Assembly: GCA_014529385.2 (NCBI GenBank)
Contig: CM043947.1
Span: forward strand, 126,208,891 to 126,272,890
Length of the DNA: 64,000 bases
Origin: Adiantum capillus-veneris
Taxonomy: Eukaryota > Streptophyta > Polypodiopsida > Polypodiales > Pteridaceae
Reading direction: 5' to 3'
The notes under the pieces are model-generated. The model was not told where the DNA came from, did no database searches, and saw only the letters and a list, made by a program, of their open reading frames with translations. This document shows positions 1 through 11,410 of the stretch, piece by piece (within the stretch, counting starts at the first letter, position 1; each line of letters starts with the position of its first letter). The translations under genes were made by a program, and so were the position numbers.

Positions 1-125
1 CGAGGAGGGGTCGAAGCATCTGTGGACCCTCCTCCACAGCAACCACCACCTCGACCTGACGATCATCGAGATCGGTGAGTGCGCCTGTGCTACGGAGATG
101 AGGACGTACCGCCTCTACTGCACCA

Positions 126-404
126 CTAGGTGTCGAAGTGGTCGTGATGGGAGACCTCGCAGGTGTCGTACCCGTAGGCATCCCCCCCTCCCATAGGTGT
201 CCCCTCCCCCATAGGCGTCCCCCCCATAGGTGTCCCCCCCATAGGCGTCGGACCCTCGGGTGTGAAGCCCGGAGGCGTAGTACCCGTGCCTCTGGCTACC
301 CAGTACTGAGATGCCTTTGCCATCTGAGTGGACATCATCCGTATGACGAAGCCCATAAATGCATCTGCACTGATAGAAGCGGGATCTGGAAACTGGTCTG
401 CCAT
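126..404 (-). CDS. Unrecognised small ORF with PMGGT repeats
   Basis: A 92-codon minus-strand ORF opens MADQFPDPASISADAF and then runs into a repeat of P-M-G-G-T units, encoded by CCCCCATAGGTGTCC-like repeats at about 180-245. A plausible intron lies upstream on the minus strand: GTAAGT near 509 and TTTCTTTGTGTAG ending near 411. Just before that is an acidic reading frame (about 760-560). I do not recognise the family. It may be an exon of a host gene or the N-terminal part of another transposon protein; the frame before the putative donor has stops, so a fossil is likely. Confidence 0.3.
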   Translation of the reverse strand: MADQFPDPASISADAFMGFVIRMMSTQMAKASQYWVARGTGTTPPGFTPEGPTPMGGTPMGGTPMGEGTPMGGGDAYGYDTCEVSHHDHFDT

Positions 405-780
405 ACTAAAGTCCTACACAAAGAAAGTAAAAGAAAGTGTCAGAACACCTTTGTTTAAATTAACTTTAAGCTTAATTTTAAATTAACGTCTTCACACAAA
501 CACTTACAGGCCTAGGCCTCGACGAGTGAGGCATCATCGATAAGATCTTGCACCGTATCATCGTATATCTCTAATTGCAGACATAACTCTGCCCCAACTC
601 ATTCTGGCAGATTGTCTTCATCCATTGCATCTTCATCTACAAGTGTCATATCTGCCTCGTCTGCGTCATCCCTTGTATATCTATCAGCTTCCTCTGCCAT
701 ACCTTCGTCCATCTCATCTAATGTCACAGTAGTATCTGCGTCGTCTGATCGAATGTGTAAAGGAAGCATGAAATTGCAAA
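405..780. other. Unassigned stretch with an acidic minus-strand frame
   Basis: The minus strand contains Asp/Glu-rich coding-like sequence (about 760-600) broken by stops, where a gypsy integrase would be expected if the element above were complete. The gypsy RNase H similarity fades at about 780, so this looks like a junction with different DNA. No function can be assigned. Confidence 0.35.
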
Positions 781-1301
781 AGAAAATTTGCCCACCTCAT
801 TTGTTCGTTGAAGAGCTTGGTCTGCGTCATGAAGTACTTAGGCTTTGGTGATCCGTCCGCAGAATGAAAGGAGTCCCCAATAAATAATGCTTCCATGAGT
901 CTTAAGGCATGTATAACTGCGAGGAATTCCTTTTCATATATGCCTAGAGCTTGCTCAACAGGGTCCAGCCTTCGACTTTCATAGGCTATGGCGTGCCCTT
1001 CTTAGAGTAAAACAACTCCAACGCAATCACCACAAGCATCACATTGGACCTCAAATGGCTTTGAGAGATTCGGTAGTGTAAGCACAGGTTGAGAGATAAG
1101 CTTTTCGAAATCATTGTTCTCCTTGGCAGACAATGTATACCTAATGTTTTTCTTTGTTAGGTCATGTAATGGTCCTGTTATTAGTAAGAACTTTTCGATG
1201 AAGCGTCTAGAGTATACACACATACCTATAAAGCTTCTTAGTTCATGAAGATTCCTTGGTTTAGGCCATCCTTTTATTACCTCTAACTTTGATGGATCCA
1301 T
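780..1301 (-). pseudogene. gypsy RT connection and RNase H
   Basis: MDPSKLEVIKGWPKPRNLHELRSF is the standard RT-thumb/connection region, followed by SKPFEVQCDAC, the first catalytic Asp region of RNase H. After an in-frame stop near 1002 the frame goes on with AYESRRLDPVEQ and EKEFLAVIHALR, then degenerates. The domain is a fossil with several stops. Confidence 0.8.
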
Positions 1302-1419
1302 TTGGATGCCATCTTGAGAGATAATGTGACCTAAATACTGAATCTCTTGTAAGAAAAAATCACTTTTCTTTCGATTAACATAAAGTTTATTCTCTCTTAA
1401 GACTTGAAATATTACCTAG

Positions 1420-1877
1420 AGGTATTGCTTGTGTTCATCTAGTGAATTAGAGTAGATGATGATATCATCAAAGAACACTCCAGTAAAGGTTCAGTGAGGC
1501 CTGAATAGCTTCTCCATCAAGCGGTTGAATGTGGTTGGTGCATTGGTCAAGCCAAAAGGCATGACAATGTATTCGTAAAGACCAAACGTAGTGCGAAATG
1601 CGGTCTTTACAATGTCTTGATCAACTATCCTTATTTGATAGTAGCCACTTTTTAGGTCAATCCTACTGAAGTAGGTGGACCCTTGTAGCTTATCAAATAG
1701 GTCTTCTACCCGTGGAACGGGAAACCTATTTTTGATAGTGATCCTATTTAGTGTTCTATAGTCGACACACATGCGATATGTGTAGTCTTTCTTTTGCACT
1801 AATAACACGGGTGAACAAAATGGACATGAGCTAAGCCTAACCATGCCCTTCTCAACTAACTCATGCAATTGCCGCAT
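1420..1877 (-). pseudogene. gypsy reverse transcriptase core
   Basis: The frame has [30 protein letters not shown] and [20 protein letters not shown], which are RT fingers/palm motifs of Ty3/gypsy polymerases. After a stop at about 1491 the catalytic box continues as FFDDIIIYS in place of the usual Y-x-DD, near 1460. Palm and catalytic aspartates are present but interrupted. Confidence 0.9.
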
Positions 1878-2461
1878 AATCTCCTCTTGTTGAGCTTGAG
1901 AAACTCTATAAGGAGGTTTGTTAGGCGGTGAACTTCCTGGAAGAAGTTCAATTGCATGGTCATCATTGCCTTGTTTAGGAGCTAGTTCACAAGGGATGTA
2001 AAATCAATAAAGACATCTTGAAACCCCTTGAGAAAATTAGGTAACTCTAATTATTTGTGATTGTTTATATTTTCTTTTGTTAAAGCATTAGGTTCATTTT
2101 GAGAATCTTTAACAAAAATCATGTACACGGAAATAGAGCTCTTTATTGACTTGTTGAAAGCTTGCGTATGTACAACGGGTATGGTGTTACCCAACTCCTT
2201 GGCATTTATGTACATATCTTTTTCCTTGTACTTAAAGTAAATTTTTCTTTCAAGGAATTAACATTGGCAGCCATGCGATCAAACCATGGTGTCCCTAGGA
2301 TTACATCCTCGTGCTTGAGAGGAGCGATAAAGAAGTCCTCTTTGTCCACATAGCTTTGGACATGGAGCCTCAATTCCCAAATAAGGGAGTGACTGAAGCT
2401 TCTTGCCCCTTGAAAGCACCATCTGCAGATAGGACATCTCCCATCTCATAGGCTTGCATGC

Positions 2462-2947
2462 CTAGCTTGGTGGCCAACTCTGTGGATATGAAATTGTAGA
2501 ACCAGGGTCAAAGAGAATAAAAGCATCATGTTCTCTTACCTTTCCCCAAGCATGGCATAAAGGAGATCCTTTGTGGTGAGATTCCTCTTCTTGGATTTCA
2601 ACCAAGGTAGCTCTAGGAGGCTCATGGCGGGTGTTCTTTTGGGGACAAGCGCGGTACGCATGCCCTTGCTCGCCGCACTTGAAACAATGGTTATACTTGC
2701 AATAACGATCAAGCTCTTCAGGAGAGAGTTTGTTTTTGCCTTTGTAAACTCCCTTCTCCTTAGCTTTGTTGTTATTGGAATTGCCATTAGGAGACTTCTG
2801 GACATTGTCCTTCCCCCTAGGCTCATTGGAACCCTTGTTTTTCGTGGGGTTAGAATTTGTCTTAGCCCCTGTTTGGAAATTGATTCGAGAAGCCACCATA
2901 GTATGGTGTAACCGCAAATATGGTGTGTGTCCTTTGGGAGTTAACAT
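2462..2947 (-). pseudogene. gypsy gag zinc knuckle and protease
   Basis: The frame contains CFKCGEQGHAYRAC, a C-X2-C-X4-H-X4-C knuckle for RNA binding, preceded by a Lys/Asn-rich linker. About 45 residues later comes DAFILFDPGST, the aspartic protease active-site region (D-S/P-G). The frame is then lost after ISYPQSW. The same order is seen in the plus-strand relative around 19.9-20.2 kb. Confidence 0.75.
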
Positions 2948-3481
2948 ACTCTACCATTTATTTAGTTAAGCCCGCACAAAATTGTTGTTTTTGCTCTCCA
3001 AAATCCATCTTTTTAAAGACAGCAGCTTTGAGATGTAAGTCCCAAAACTTGTCTACATATTTATGAATGGATTCGTAGGGAGAGAGCTTCAAGCTTCACC
3101 ATTCGGTGAGTACTTTGTCTTTGGCATCTGTGGCCAAAAATTGCTTCATGATGGAAGCTCTTAAAGCTTTCCATGTTCATGGAGCTTCACCATTTGCCCG
3201 TAGGCTAGACCACCATTGGCTGGCGGTCTTTTGAAAGTGCATGGCTACATGGCGTAGCTTAGAGGAATCTGTGAAGCCCTCATCTCCAAACACCGCATCG
3301 AATTGTTGGATAAAGGCCAAGACTTTGTCCCTAGCACCAAAGGTGCCATCGTAGGTAAGAAAAGAGATGCTCTTTTCCTCCCTCTTTGAACTTCTTTAGC
3401 TTGGACGACCTCTTCCACGCGGCATAGGATTTCCTATGGCCTCTTCTTTTTTATGGTTCAAAAGTTGCACCATCGCTTTCT

Positions 3482-4129
3482 TCAAAAGATGAAGAATTTG
3501 GGGAAGATGGAGAAGAAGGTGACCTCTTTCTCGCCTTGGTTCTCTTTGTCTGCACCATCACTTTCTTCATAAGAGGAAGAGGATGAAGAAGATGGAGAAG
3601 AGGGTGGCCTCTTTCTTGCCTTTTTCTTCTCTTGCTTTTTTTCATCCCTCTTTGAATTATGGTGTGGAGAAGTTTGCGATGGTCTTCTCCGTTTAGGAGG
3701 TGATGGAGAGCGTTTTGCCCGCCGTCTTCGTGGAGCCATCTCCGTCGAGGTGGCAAGAGACTCACTTCTTTCTCGTTCCTTCGGTGGGGGCTCTTGAATT
3801 CTCCTTTGGGAAGGAGATGCGTCATCCAGAAGAAAATTTTTGAGCCCTTTGTATGGATCCTCTTCTTCTTTCCAAATCAGAGAGAGGCCTCTTTTGGAAG
3901 TCTCACAAGGAGGCTTCCTAGGTACTCTCTCATGATGGTAAGGAGCTTGGAGAATCCCATGAGCACGAAGCTGCCGTTGCACATCACTTTGGAGGGATGG
4001 ATTGCCCATGGCTTGTTGAAGCCTAAAAACAAGGTAGTTAACAAGCATAGGGGCATCATTAGTAGCCTGCTCATTAGCAAAATCAAAGCTATCAACATCA
4101 ATCTCATTCTCTTTACTATTGTCAGCCAT
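3482..4129 (-). pseudogene. gypsy gag, N-terminal part
   Basis: A 215-codon frame begins MADNSKENEID about 380 bp downstream of the primer-binding site. It is followed by a strongly basic, Ser/Arg/Pro-rich region and a Ser-rich acidic tail (SSSSSSSYEESDGADKE). The tail is tandemly duplicated: blocks at about 3470-3553 and 3554-3637 are imperfect copies offset by ~84 bp. Below 3480 the gag continues only as scraps in several frames (for example KLKKFKEGGKE), which match the better-kept gag at 19.1-19.6 kb. Confidence 0.65.
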
Positions 4130-4512
4130 TCTAACACTTTTTAGGTGTACTTTGCCAAGCCCTAGTTGCTACTCCTCTTTACGCCTTTAGAAAAGCACTC
4201 AAGCTATTGTATCCGTGGCTCGAATACCATTAATTGCAAGGAATAGAAGTGAGGGTCGTTCAACACCAAAACATCATCGGCTCCTGTCAAGCTTCTAATA
4301 GCTCAATAGTGGTTAAGCCGTAGGCAAGCCCCGTAAGACTCCACTATTAAGATCATAGCTCTCGACGGTGATGCCCCGTTATCTGCACGAAGGCAGGAGC
4401 ACTACAAGGCTGAAAAATCCCTATTCTACTTACTCAATTGCAATTAATAATATCAATCATTTATAGCTAGCTTGATGACCTCCCTTGTTGAGCAAGAAAA
4501 GAGAAACCTTGT

Positions 4513-4524
4513 GCTCTGATACCA
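4513..4524 (-). other. Primer-binding site (iMet tRNA type)
   Basis: The minus strand reads TGGTATCAGAGC, the classic initiator-Met-tRNA primer site of plant LTR retrotransposons. It continues as ACAAGGTTTCTC, still close to the tRNA 3' end complement. It marks the edge between the 5' LTR (higher coordinates, from about 4526) and the internal region of the minus-strand gypsy element. Confidence 0.75.
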
Positions 4525-4576
4525 ATGCAACATTTAATGGCCTAGTAACTTGTGTGTAGCGGAAAATAGCATAGGC

Positions 4577-4690
4577 TGCTACAAACGGATGAGCGATGGC
4601 CCTGCAAAATACTCATGGTAACACAATACATACCCTAAAACGATAAATCGGTATACCTGAATCGTCGCACACGCACATAATCAACGACGT
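4577..4690. repeat. LTR-terminal block shared with 8898-9012
   Basis: About 110 bp starting TGCTACAAACGGATGAGCG recur almost unchanged at 8898-9012. At the second place the block directly abuts a primer-binding site, so it is the terminal part of an LTR. Here it sits inside what should be the LTR of the minus-strand gypsy element, which suggests a nested insertion or a chimeric LTR. Confidence 0.6.
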
Positions 4691-5159
4691 GCGGCGAATC
4701 TGTGTGTCCATGACCAATGGACTAGGCTAACGCATAAAAATAAAACATTTATCACATGTGTGGAATCAATTTGAAGCATGTGTGAGTATGAGGGTACTTA
4801 CAAACTGTTGTTCAATGTCCCAGAGTACCTTAGCTCACATGAGTAGCTGTAAAAAAAATCTCATACAGTGCAAGTAGTAGGTGAGAATATAAGAATGAGC
4901 TATTTAAAGAGGACAACTTTGAATTTAAAAAATCCCAAGAAATTTGTAATTTATGCAATTTTCAACTATGGTCGATATGTGTGCATAACAATTAATAACA
5001 TCAAATGATGAACAAACATTAATTTGTGAAGGAGTCGTACGTAGATGCTAGAGGTTAAATGACAATAGGTTGGTAGAAATTAATACAGAGCATGATCCTG
5101 ATGCACCTAGTTGAACTACAGTCACTGTCGATATCAATAGAACACACACATCGTGATTA

Positions 5160-5196
<37 letters not shown>

Positions 5197-5350
5197 CCAA
5201 TTAGTATATCATTCATTCGCTATATACTTTAGTTTAATGTCTTTTTATATATATTTAATTATTGGATTATGATTATACAGATATATGTTTCAATTGTCAA
5301 AAATACAACATTATTGATGTCAACATAACAAGGTGGCCGGGGGGTTGTGT

Positions 5351-5352
<2 letters not shown>
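4691..5352. other. Gene-free, AT-rich; (TA)n at 5157-5193
   Basis: Probable further LTR or flanking sequence without coding frames. A (TA)n tract of about 18 units lies at 5157-5193. No other feature is supported. Confidence 0.5.

Positions 5353-5439
<87 letters not shown>
5353..5439. repeat. (GA)n microsatellite, ~43 units
   Basis: An uninterrupted GA tract of 87 bp. On the minus strand it is (CT)n and directly follows the LINE-C-like 3' terminus at 5440-5560, so it may be the grown tail of that insertion. Confidence 0.9.
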
Positions 5440-5442
<3 letters not shown>

Positions 5443-5560
5443 GAAATAAAATGTTATATGAACCGTCTTTAAAAGTCCAAAATGACCTATGAAAGTAAAG
5501 TGATACAAGTGCAATGGATCTAATAATTAAAGTTAAGTAAAGTGAAAGACTGAAACTCAA
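5440..5560 (-). mobile_element. LINE-C 3' end fragment
   Basis: The minus strand ends ...CATAGGTCATTTTGGACTTT, then AAAGACGGTTCATATAACATTT and TTATTTCATTT before the (CT)n. This matches the 3' end of the long LINE-C copy near 58440-58531 with scattered substitutions. Only the terminal ~120 bp is present: a severe 5' truncation, or a SINE that shares the LINE tail. Confidence 0.6.
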
Positions 5561-5702
5561 AGTTTAAAATTGTCGAAGTAAACCATCATCATCATCGCCT
5601 CACTGTCCGACATTGTCGGAGAAAGTATGGCACTGCTCGCACAAGAACTTCATCAATGTTTGCCGCTGTAAGTAGCGATGCAGGGAGGGGAATGAGCGAG
5701 AG

Positions 5703-5810
5703 CGAAATGAAATGAAATGTTATCACTCGTCTTCAAAAAGCTTACGAGACCAAACTGAGACAATCCTTAATGATCTAATCCAATGCCTAGGTAGTTAAAA
5801 GAAAATGAAG
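5703..5810 (-). mobile_element. Second LINE-C 3' end fragment
   Basis: The minus strand reads GGTCTCGTAAGCTTTTTGAA, then GACGAGTGATAACATTTCAT TTCATTTCGCTCTCGC, again the LINE-C terminus, with the CT tail already decayed. It lies 260 bp from the previous fragment in the same orientation. Confidence 0.55.
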
Positions 5811-6480
5811 GTGAAAAACCAAAACAAAAAGTCTAACAATGTCAGACTAAAATCATCATCGTCGTCGTCGTCAATTCCCGTGGATGCTCGGCAATGAGGG
5901 TTGTCCAAGCGATAGTAACTCAGGTAGGTGCTAAGGTGCTCAAGCTTGAGAGCGCCCACCCCAGCTTGAGCACATATGTACAATGCACCCTTTTTTTTTT
6001 CTTTTTAATGTGTAAGATTTCTAAGGCTAAATGTACACAAATGATGAAGAAACTGAATGGTCTGAGTTATACAAGATAGCTATGTAAATTATATTATGAT
6101 TAGTGTCAGAGAGTACCTCCTATGTCCACGAGTCTTTGTTCTTTCTATACAAATACGAACTTGACCTAGTTTATGCTTCAAGAAGCAATTAAATTTTCCA
6201 TGAGTATCGGAAAGAGTTCTATCTTGGCACACTATTCATGTAGCATGCCGTAACTCTTTGAGCAAAAATCTACTAGTGGTTCGCGGATTTGTTAAAGCTC
6301 TGCTTAGAAGCACGCAAGGCGCAAGGAGACCATGAAAGAACCAGAAGAGCTCGTAGTTTCAAGGATTACAGGATGGGCGATCGTGCATTTTCAAAGCCCA
6401 CACATTTCTAGACCATTATGGCAGCCTTGTTGGGGTACCTCGACACTCACAGCATATACAGCTTAGTACCTAGAGCAGCA
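5811..6480. other. No gene seen
   Basis: Short frames only, with a GTC/GAC triplet run near 5860-5870 and a T run near 5991. No supported feature. Confidence 0.5.
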
Positions 6481-6489
6481 GTTACCGAT

Positions 6490-7372
6490 GCTTCCACATC
6501 CACGGTCTAGATCAAGATGTGCTAGCCAAGCTAGATGCCTTGGGTGTGTCATATAAAGTCCACATAAAACAGTTCACTCCAAAGCCAATGCCCTTTGGTG
6601 CGGCTCAAGATTCTTGTTCCAAAACTAAAGAGGCTTTGCAAGCATTCAAGGATATAGTAACTAAACTAAAGCTGGCTTCTGACAAGGACGCAGACCCAAA
6701 AACCTTTCAAACACTTGAGACTTGCTCGTCCAGGTGGAGTCATCTGCTACTCTTGAAGAATAACAGAGAATAGGCGAAGCATGTGCCACACTAGGAGAGT
6801 GGCACAAGGAGCCAGCAAAGCCTTTGTTATATGCACAAAAGGGATTTGAAATACTCATACGCATCAAAGATACAATCGCAAAGTTTATAGCATGTTGTTG
6901 CCTTTATACAACAGATAGCAGGCGAGTTTGAGAAGTCTTTGAAGCAAGCAGAACACCTGGAACTGATTCTACGGCACTTAGAGAAGACTGCCCTCAGCTA
7001 TTAGCTCATTTATTTAAAGTTGCAAGCCAAGCTGATTTGATTAGATGCAGAATGTCTCTTGGACAGGCTGAAGAAGCCCTCCCTTATTTTGTCAAGTTGA
7101 AGGCAAGACAACTAGTCGCTCGAGATGATCCAAGCCTTGCAGCAGTCTACATTCAAGCAACTGAAGCTTTCCAAGAAGCAGGAACAGTACACGTATATGC
7201 TCTTCAAGGTCAGAATGCTGAAGCAATACACATTTTCGATCAGTTTTCTGGAGATGAAGCAGCTCGAAAAGCAGCAGATACTGAAGGTGAAATTGACATA
7301 GCTTTTCTAAGATGGGAAAAGCTCTCGCAAGCGGCTATCTATTTGAAAAATTATACCCTAAAGAAGAAAAGT
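6490..7372 (+). pseudogene. Broken TPR-like gene fragment, family not identified
   Basis: Coding-like sequence runs in pieces on the plus strand. 6490-6720 opens within FHIHGLDQDVLAKLDALGVS and continues to KDADPKTFQTLE. A frameshift and an in-frame TAA near 6763 precede IGEACATLGEWHKEP and KPLLYAQKGFEILIRI (about 6770-6870). 7037-7370 contains AEEALPYFVKLKARQLVARD, SLAAVYIQATEAFQEAG and YALQGQNAEAI. The helix-pair spacing and Ala/Leu/Tyr pattern resemble tetratricopeptide repeats. No introns separate the pieces, only frame breaks, so a decayed retrocopy is likely. I do not recognise the parent gene. The end is cut by a GA-rich tract at 7385. Confidence 0.45.
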
Positions 7373-8880
7373 CTCCAACCTGAGTGTGTGTGTGTGAGAG
7401 AGAGAGAGAGAGATAGGGTTCGTCATAGCATGAAAGAGATGGAGAGAGGCTACACATTTTCTAGTGGTCGTCAGGGACGAGTTTGTGTGTAGCCGCTGGT
7501 GTGGCTGCCAACTAAAAGGAGAGAGTGTGTGTTAGCATGCGCAGAGAAAGAGGGAGAGAGAGTTGATGGAGGGCTGCATCAAGCATGCATGTTGGTGATT
7601 GGTTGGGTACGTCACAACACGAGAGAGAGAGCTGACGGGCTGCTGCAGGTTACGAGCTGGAGAGAGAGGGAGAGAGAGGGAGAAAGAAGAATCAACAATC
7701 AGTGGCGCCGCCATGCAAGGGAGAGATTAATGGAGAGAGAGAGGAGAAAGAGAGAGAGATAAAGACTGGTGTAGCTCTATGAGTGTCGCCGAAAAGAGTG
7801 AGCATGGAAAATTAGCATTGACTACATGCTTTAGCCGCCATCGTGACCATCAGTAGAGTTGCATGCCGGTCTATATGCGGCCATCCATCACGAGGGTCCT
7901 TTTCTTCCACTTTGCATGTAAGCGGTTGGTTGGCAGCGGGGTCGGTTGAGTGGCTGGGGATGATTAGTTGGTTGCATGGAGTGCCCACCACGGCGAGTGT
8001 AACTACCCAAGAAATACCTATTGGCTTGCGCTGCATGGGTGAGGGCTAGGCACCTTTGCCACTCTACAGCACCTAACAAAGAGAATGTATCATTGCTGTA
8101 GTGGATTTATAGCTTCCATGGGAGTGGCATCGACTGGCCGTATGGTGTTTATTGACGTAGAGGGTTCTGATTGATGTTGTGGCGAGAGACTTTTGGTGTC
8201 TGTTGACACACTAGTAGGGGTTGTTCTACTCAAGGCATGCCCGCTGACAAAGCATGCTCAACTTGCTTTTTTTTTTTTTTTTTGCAGTGGCAGGTGAGGT
8301 GTGCGCCCAAGCCAAGGGCAAGACCACAAGCTACACACTTGCTTATATGAGCGCGTATCAAGAGTGGACGACTACTTTGACCATTATCTCTACCGGTTGC
8401 ATCCCACAGTCAATCCGATTCTATGTTGTTTCGTCAACTTGGGAAGAAAGACTTATCCGATGAGAAAAAACTGATCCTGCTTCTTCTACTTCCAACTAGG
8501 TTCGATTTTTTTCTACAGTCTCAAAACTCCTCCTTGCATCCTATGATGTGAATTGTATCCAGATATTCTTGACTGAGATTCTCCTCTTCGTAATGTCCTA
8601 TACAAGGCTATGTGATATTCCTCTTTTTTTTTCGTAATTGAGTATTCCGATATACTTTAATCCATTTATTATTATGTTCAATGAAAATAATTACACTAAC
8701 AATCACTATATTATGGCAATAAAGAAAGGACTCCATTTTAATTTCAAAAATTCACTAATTACATCATACAATCAACATTAATCACTACAAAGTGAAGAAA
8801 TTAATGGAATTTCCAAACGCATGAAAGAAAAATACTTAGCTGCTACTTATCGATCATAACCATTAGTCTTGGAGCGTAGC
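7373..8880. other. GA-rich and unassigned sequence
   Basis: 7385-7780 is dense in short GAGAGA runs, so reading frames there translate to Glu-Arg repeats and are not genes. 7800-8500 has only short, unrecognised frames; a T run is at 8271-8283. Below 8880 the DNA becomes AT-rich. No gene is supported. Confidence 0.5.
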
Positions 8881-8884
8881 CTAC

Positions 8885-9012
8885 GCTCTGATACCACTGC
8901 TACAAATGGATGAGCGATGGCCCTGCAAAATACTCATGGTAACACAATACATACCCTAAAACGATAAATCGGTATACCTGAATCGTCGCACACGCACATA
9001 ATCAATGACATA
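8885..9012 (-). mobile_element. LTR fragment with primer-binding site
   Basis: The minus strand carries TGGTATCAGAGC (8885-8896) next to an LTR end whose plus-strand start is TGCTACAAATGG at 8898. The ~110 bp block is the same as 4577-4690. After 9012 the two copies diverge; here the sequence turns GA-rich. The internal region expected below 8885 is not recognisable as coding. Confidence 0.6.
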
Positions 9013-9392
9013 CGCGAACAGAGAGAGACATAGAGCGAGAGAGAGTAGAAGAGCACGTGCAGACGCACCTCCTAGAGCAGAGTGCTGCGCCGGCACGACG
9101 AGAGAGAGAAGAAGAGAGGCGAGAAGAATACACAGACATTGGGTGCAATCTCCCCCCGTGCAAGAGTGACCATTTCCCTCTTGCACGTATTTGATTTATA
9201 GATTTCTTGAATGGTCAAATGTGTGTACAAACTGGCCGGCCGGACATAATTGGCCAAAGCTCATAAAGAGCACTTGAATAATCTAATATAACTTAAAGTA
9301 ATATCCTTCTACATAATCCATTATCTGTTGATGCTTTTGCCACCTGTCAGCTGCATAAATAATAAAATATCAATTCTATAACATAGGCATAG
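9013..9392. other. No gene seen
   Basis: Probably the remainder of the LTR-like unit. It has short GA runs at 9019-9050 and a GGCCGGCCGG palindromic stretch near 9235. No coding signal. Confidence 0.4.
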
Positions 9393-10897
9393 TGAGCATT
9401 TCATTAGAATAGATTCCTAGTGAGCATAGCAAGAGTGCTTGGGTGGAGAGAGCAACAAAAAGCATAACACCTAGTTAGATAGGCATGAACAATACTTCAA
9501 AAGAGAGAGAAATTAAGCTATTGACAACAATTGAGGACCGGATTTATATGGAGTCGGTCCCCCTTCCAAAAGGCTTTGTATTATAGGTTTCCCCCATCAA
9601 GAGAGACATTTTACAATACAATTCTTTGTGTTCCTTCAATAACTAGCTAGTGCAATGAAGATGGAAGCTTCAAGCACTAAGGAACTTATAAAACACAACA
9701 TCAATTCCCTCACCATCTTAGACCCAACACCTCACACACCTTCGAAGATGGTGAGACTAGCGGGGTATGAGAGTAGATTGAGAGAAACAAGGAGTAGTCT
9801 TACGAGAAAGATGTACATCTCCTCACATATCACTCATATTATCATAGCATAGCTTAGTAATTATCATGGTAGAGGAGATGAGCATGCATTGAAGCTTGGC
9901 TCTTGGTTGGATTTGCATCACAGAGCCAAGAGTCGTTAGTGTAGGCCTCCCTTCTCACAAGCTTGGAGTAGGTGATTAGCTTTCCATTAAAGCTTGAGAA
10001 GGAGAGAGACAGTCTTCTTGCTTCACACGTGAGCTAGTGTGAGTTTGTAAGTGATAATGCCTTGAGAAATTCAGCCCCCTCTCTCTCTTGGTCGACCCCT
10101 CATGCTATTTCCTCTTGTTGGCTTCCCATTGGACCCCTCCAGGCTTAGCCAATAGGATTTAAGAAACATAAGTGATAGTCTTCTAACATGTGTCCCCCTT
10201 TCTCCTTTTGTGAGAGCTTTAGGTAATTAATTAATGAACTAAACTCTCATTGGACCCCATTGTCTCTTGGCCAATAGGAATCAAGCAAGCCATTGGGTTG
10301 TTGAATGCTCATTGGACCCCTTGGGAGATTGTCCAATAGTCTTCTAGAGAGCTTAATTCTTATTGGTTCTTTTAAATGAATTAAACTAGATTTACTCTAG
10401 CCTAATTCTCATTGGTCAACCTCCATGGCCATCCAATAGGATTTGAGTGCACCTTGTGGGCATCTGGGCTAGGGAGCTAACATGTGTCCCTCATTCCCTT
10501 AGTGTAAAGGAAGCTTGTGAGTGTGTGTGTGTGTGTGTGTGTTTCTCTCTCATCCCCTACTTGCAAGGCTCGCCTCCTCCTTTATAGGAGTTGTGAAGAC
10601 TTTTTTGGTACACACACAAAGCATCCAATTTCCCTAGTGTTTGACCTTTGGACACAACCTTTGAATTTTGGAACCTTAGCACTTTGGAAGTCTTAATGGG
10701 CTGAACCTTAGGGTCTTTAAAGCCCATTGTTGCACATTGCTCTTTTGCAAATGGCGCCCCCTTTGGATCCCTACTGTGGCCGGTCTGCAAGCTTAACCAA
10801 TATACTAGCTTTTTCTCCCTTGGCACTTCCCCATATTAAATGATCAATTTAACATGAGAAAATCATGTAGGAGAATTAAATATTAGTTACTATGACA
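9393..10897. repeat. ~1.5 kb LTR-like repeat, copy 1
   Basis: This block begins TGAGCATTT and ends TATGACA (TG...CA ends) and is matched on the same strand by 23113-24661. Shared landmarks, in order, include GCATGAACAATACTT, CAACAATTGAGGACCGGATT, TTGTATTATAG, GGCTCTTGGTT, a (GT)n tract (10518-10542 here) and a final GATGATCAGTTTAA-like segment. Copies differ by many substitutions and small indels. No primer-binding site or target duplication is obvious, so LTR status is inferred from length and ends. Confidence 0.6.
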
Positions 10898-11410
10898 TGC
10901 AGGGAGTTCTAGATCGTGAGCAAGGGCGCATAATAGGGAATGCAATTGCATGGTCCTAGAGATTATTTGTTTTTAAATGTAGAAATATAGTGAGGGAAGA
11001 CGTAGAACCAATGACAACGACTAGGTTGTTGGTATGGGAGTTCGAGTTGTAGTTCCAAGGTCGTGGGTTTGAGTTAAATTCACTATCAAAGTTTTTAAAG
11101 TCTTGCTTCTAAGCGGGGACAAGGTGGAATCTTGAAATATTCTATGTAATAAAATAAATTGTAGTATATGCCCTTAGGTCTCCCCAATTTTGAAAAAATA
11201 AAAAACCTTTCAAAACATCTTAAGCGCATAAGTGAAAGGTGAGATTAGGAAATGGAAAGACCCATGACAAAAGACTTTCTGTGTCCACATAAAAGAGATA
11301 GTCCAGTGCACAATGATACATTTGTGATTTTCTTTTGCGTATTTTTTCCTTTAGTGTTTTCTTAGTGTCCTTGCATTACATAAGTAGTGAATGTATTTCT
11401 TTATAAGTCA
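10898..11410. other. Gene-free, with a tRNA-SINE-like segment
   Basis: Around 11018-11085 the plus strand has TAGGTTGTTGGTATGGG and, about 40 bp later, GTGGGTTTGAGTTAA, spaced like the A and B boxes of a tRNA-derived SINE. No target duplication was found, so this is tentative. The rest shows nothing. Confidence 0.35.

Larger units (their letters stand above)
780..4527 (-). mobile_element. Decayed Ty3/gypsy retrotransposon, minus strand
   Basis: Reading the minus strand from 4527 down, the order is: primer-binding site, gag, CCHC knuckle, aspartic protease, reverse transcriptase, RNase H. This is Ty3/gypsy order. Frames are interrupted by stops and frameshifts throughout, so the element is dead. 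The integrase is not seen; the similarity stops near 780 or runs off the window. Its protease-RT spacer resembles the plus-strand gypsy copy at 19-22 kb, so both belong to one family in opposite orientation. Confidence 0.85.

Noticed and set aside
5262-5444. Glu-Arg or Ser-Leu repeat ORFs over GA tracts (also 7499, 17710, 23689, 37718, 61510, 62907)
   Set aside because: Translations of dinucleotide repeats with no other coding signal.
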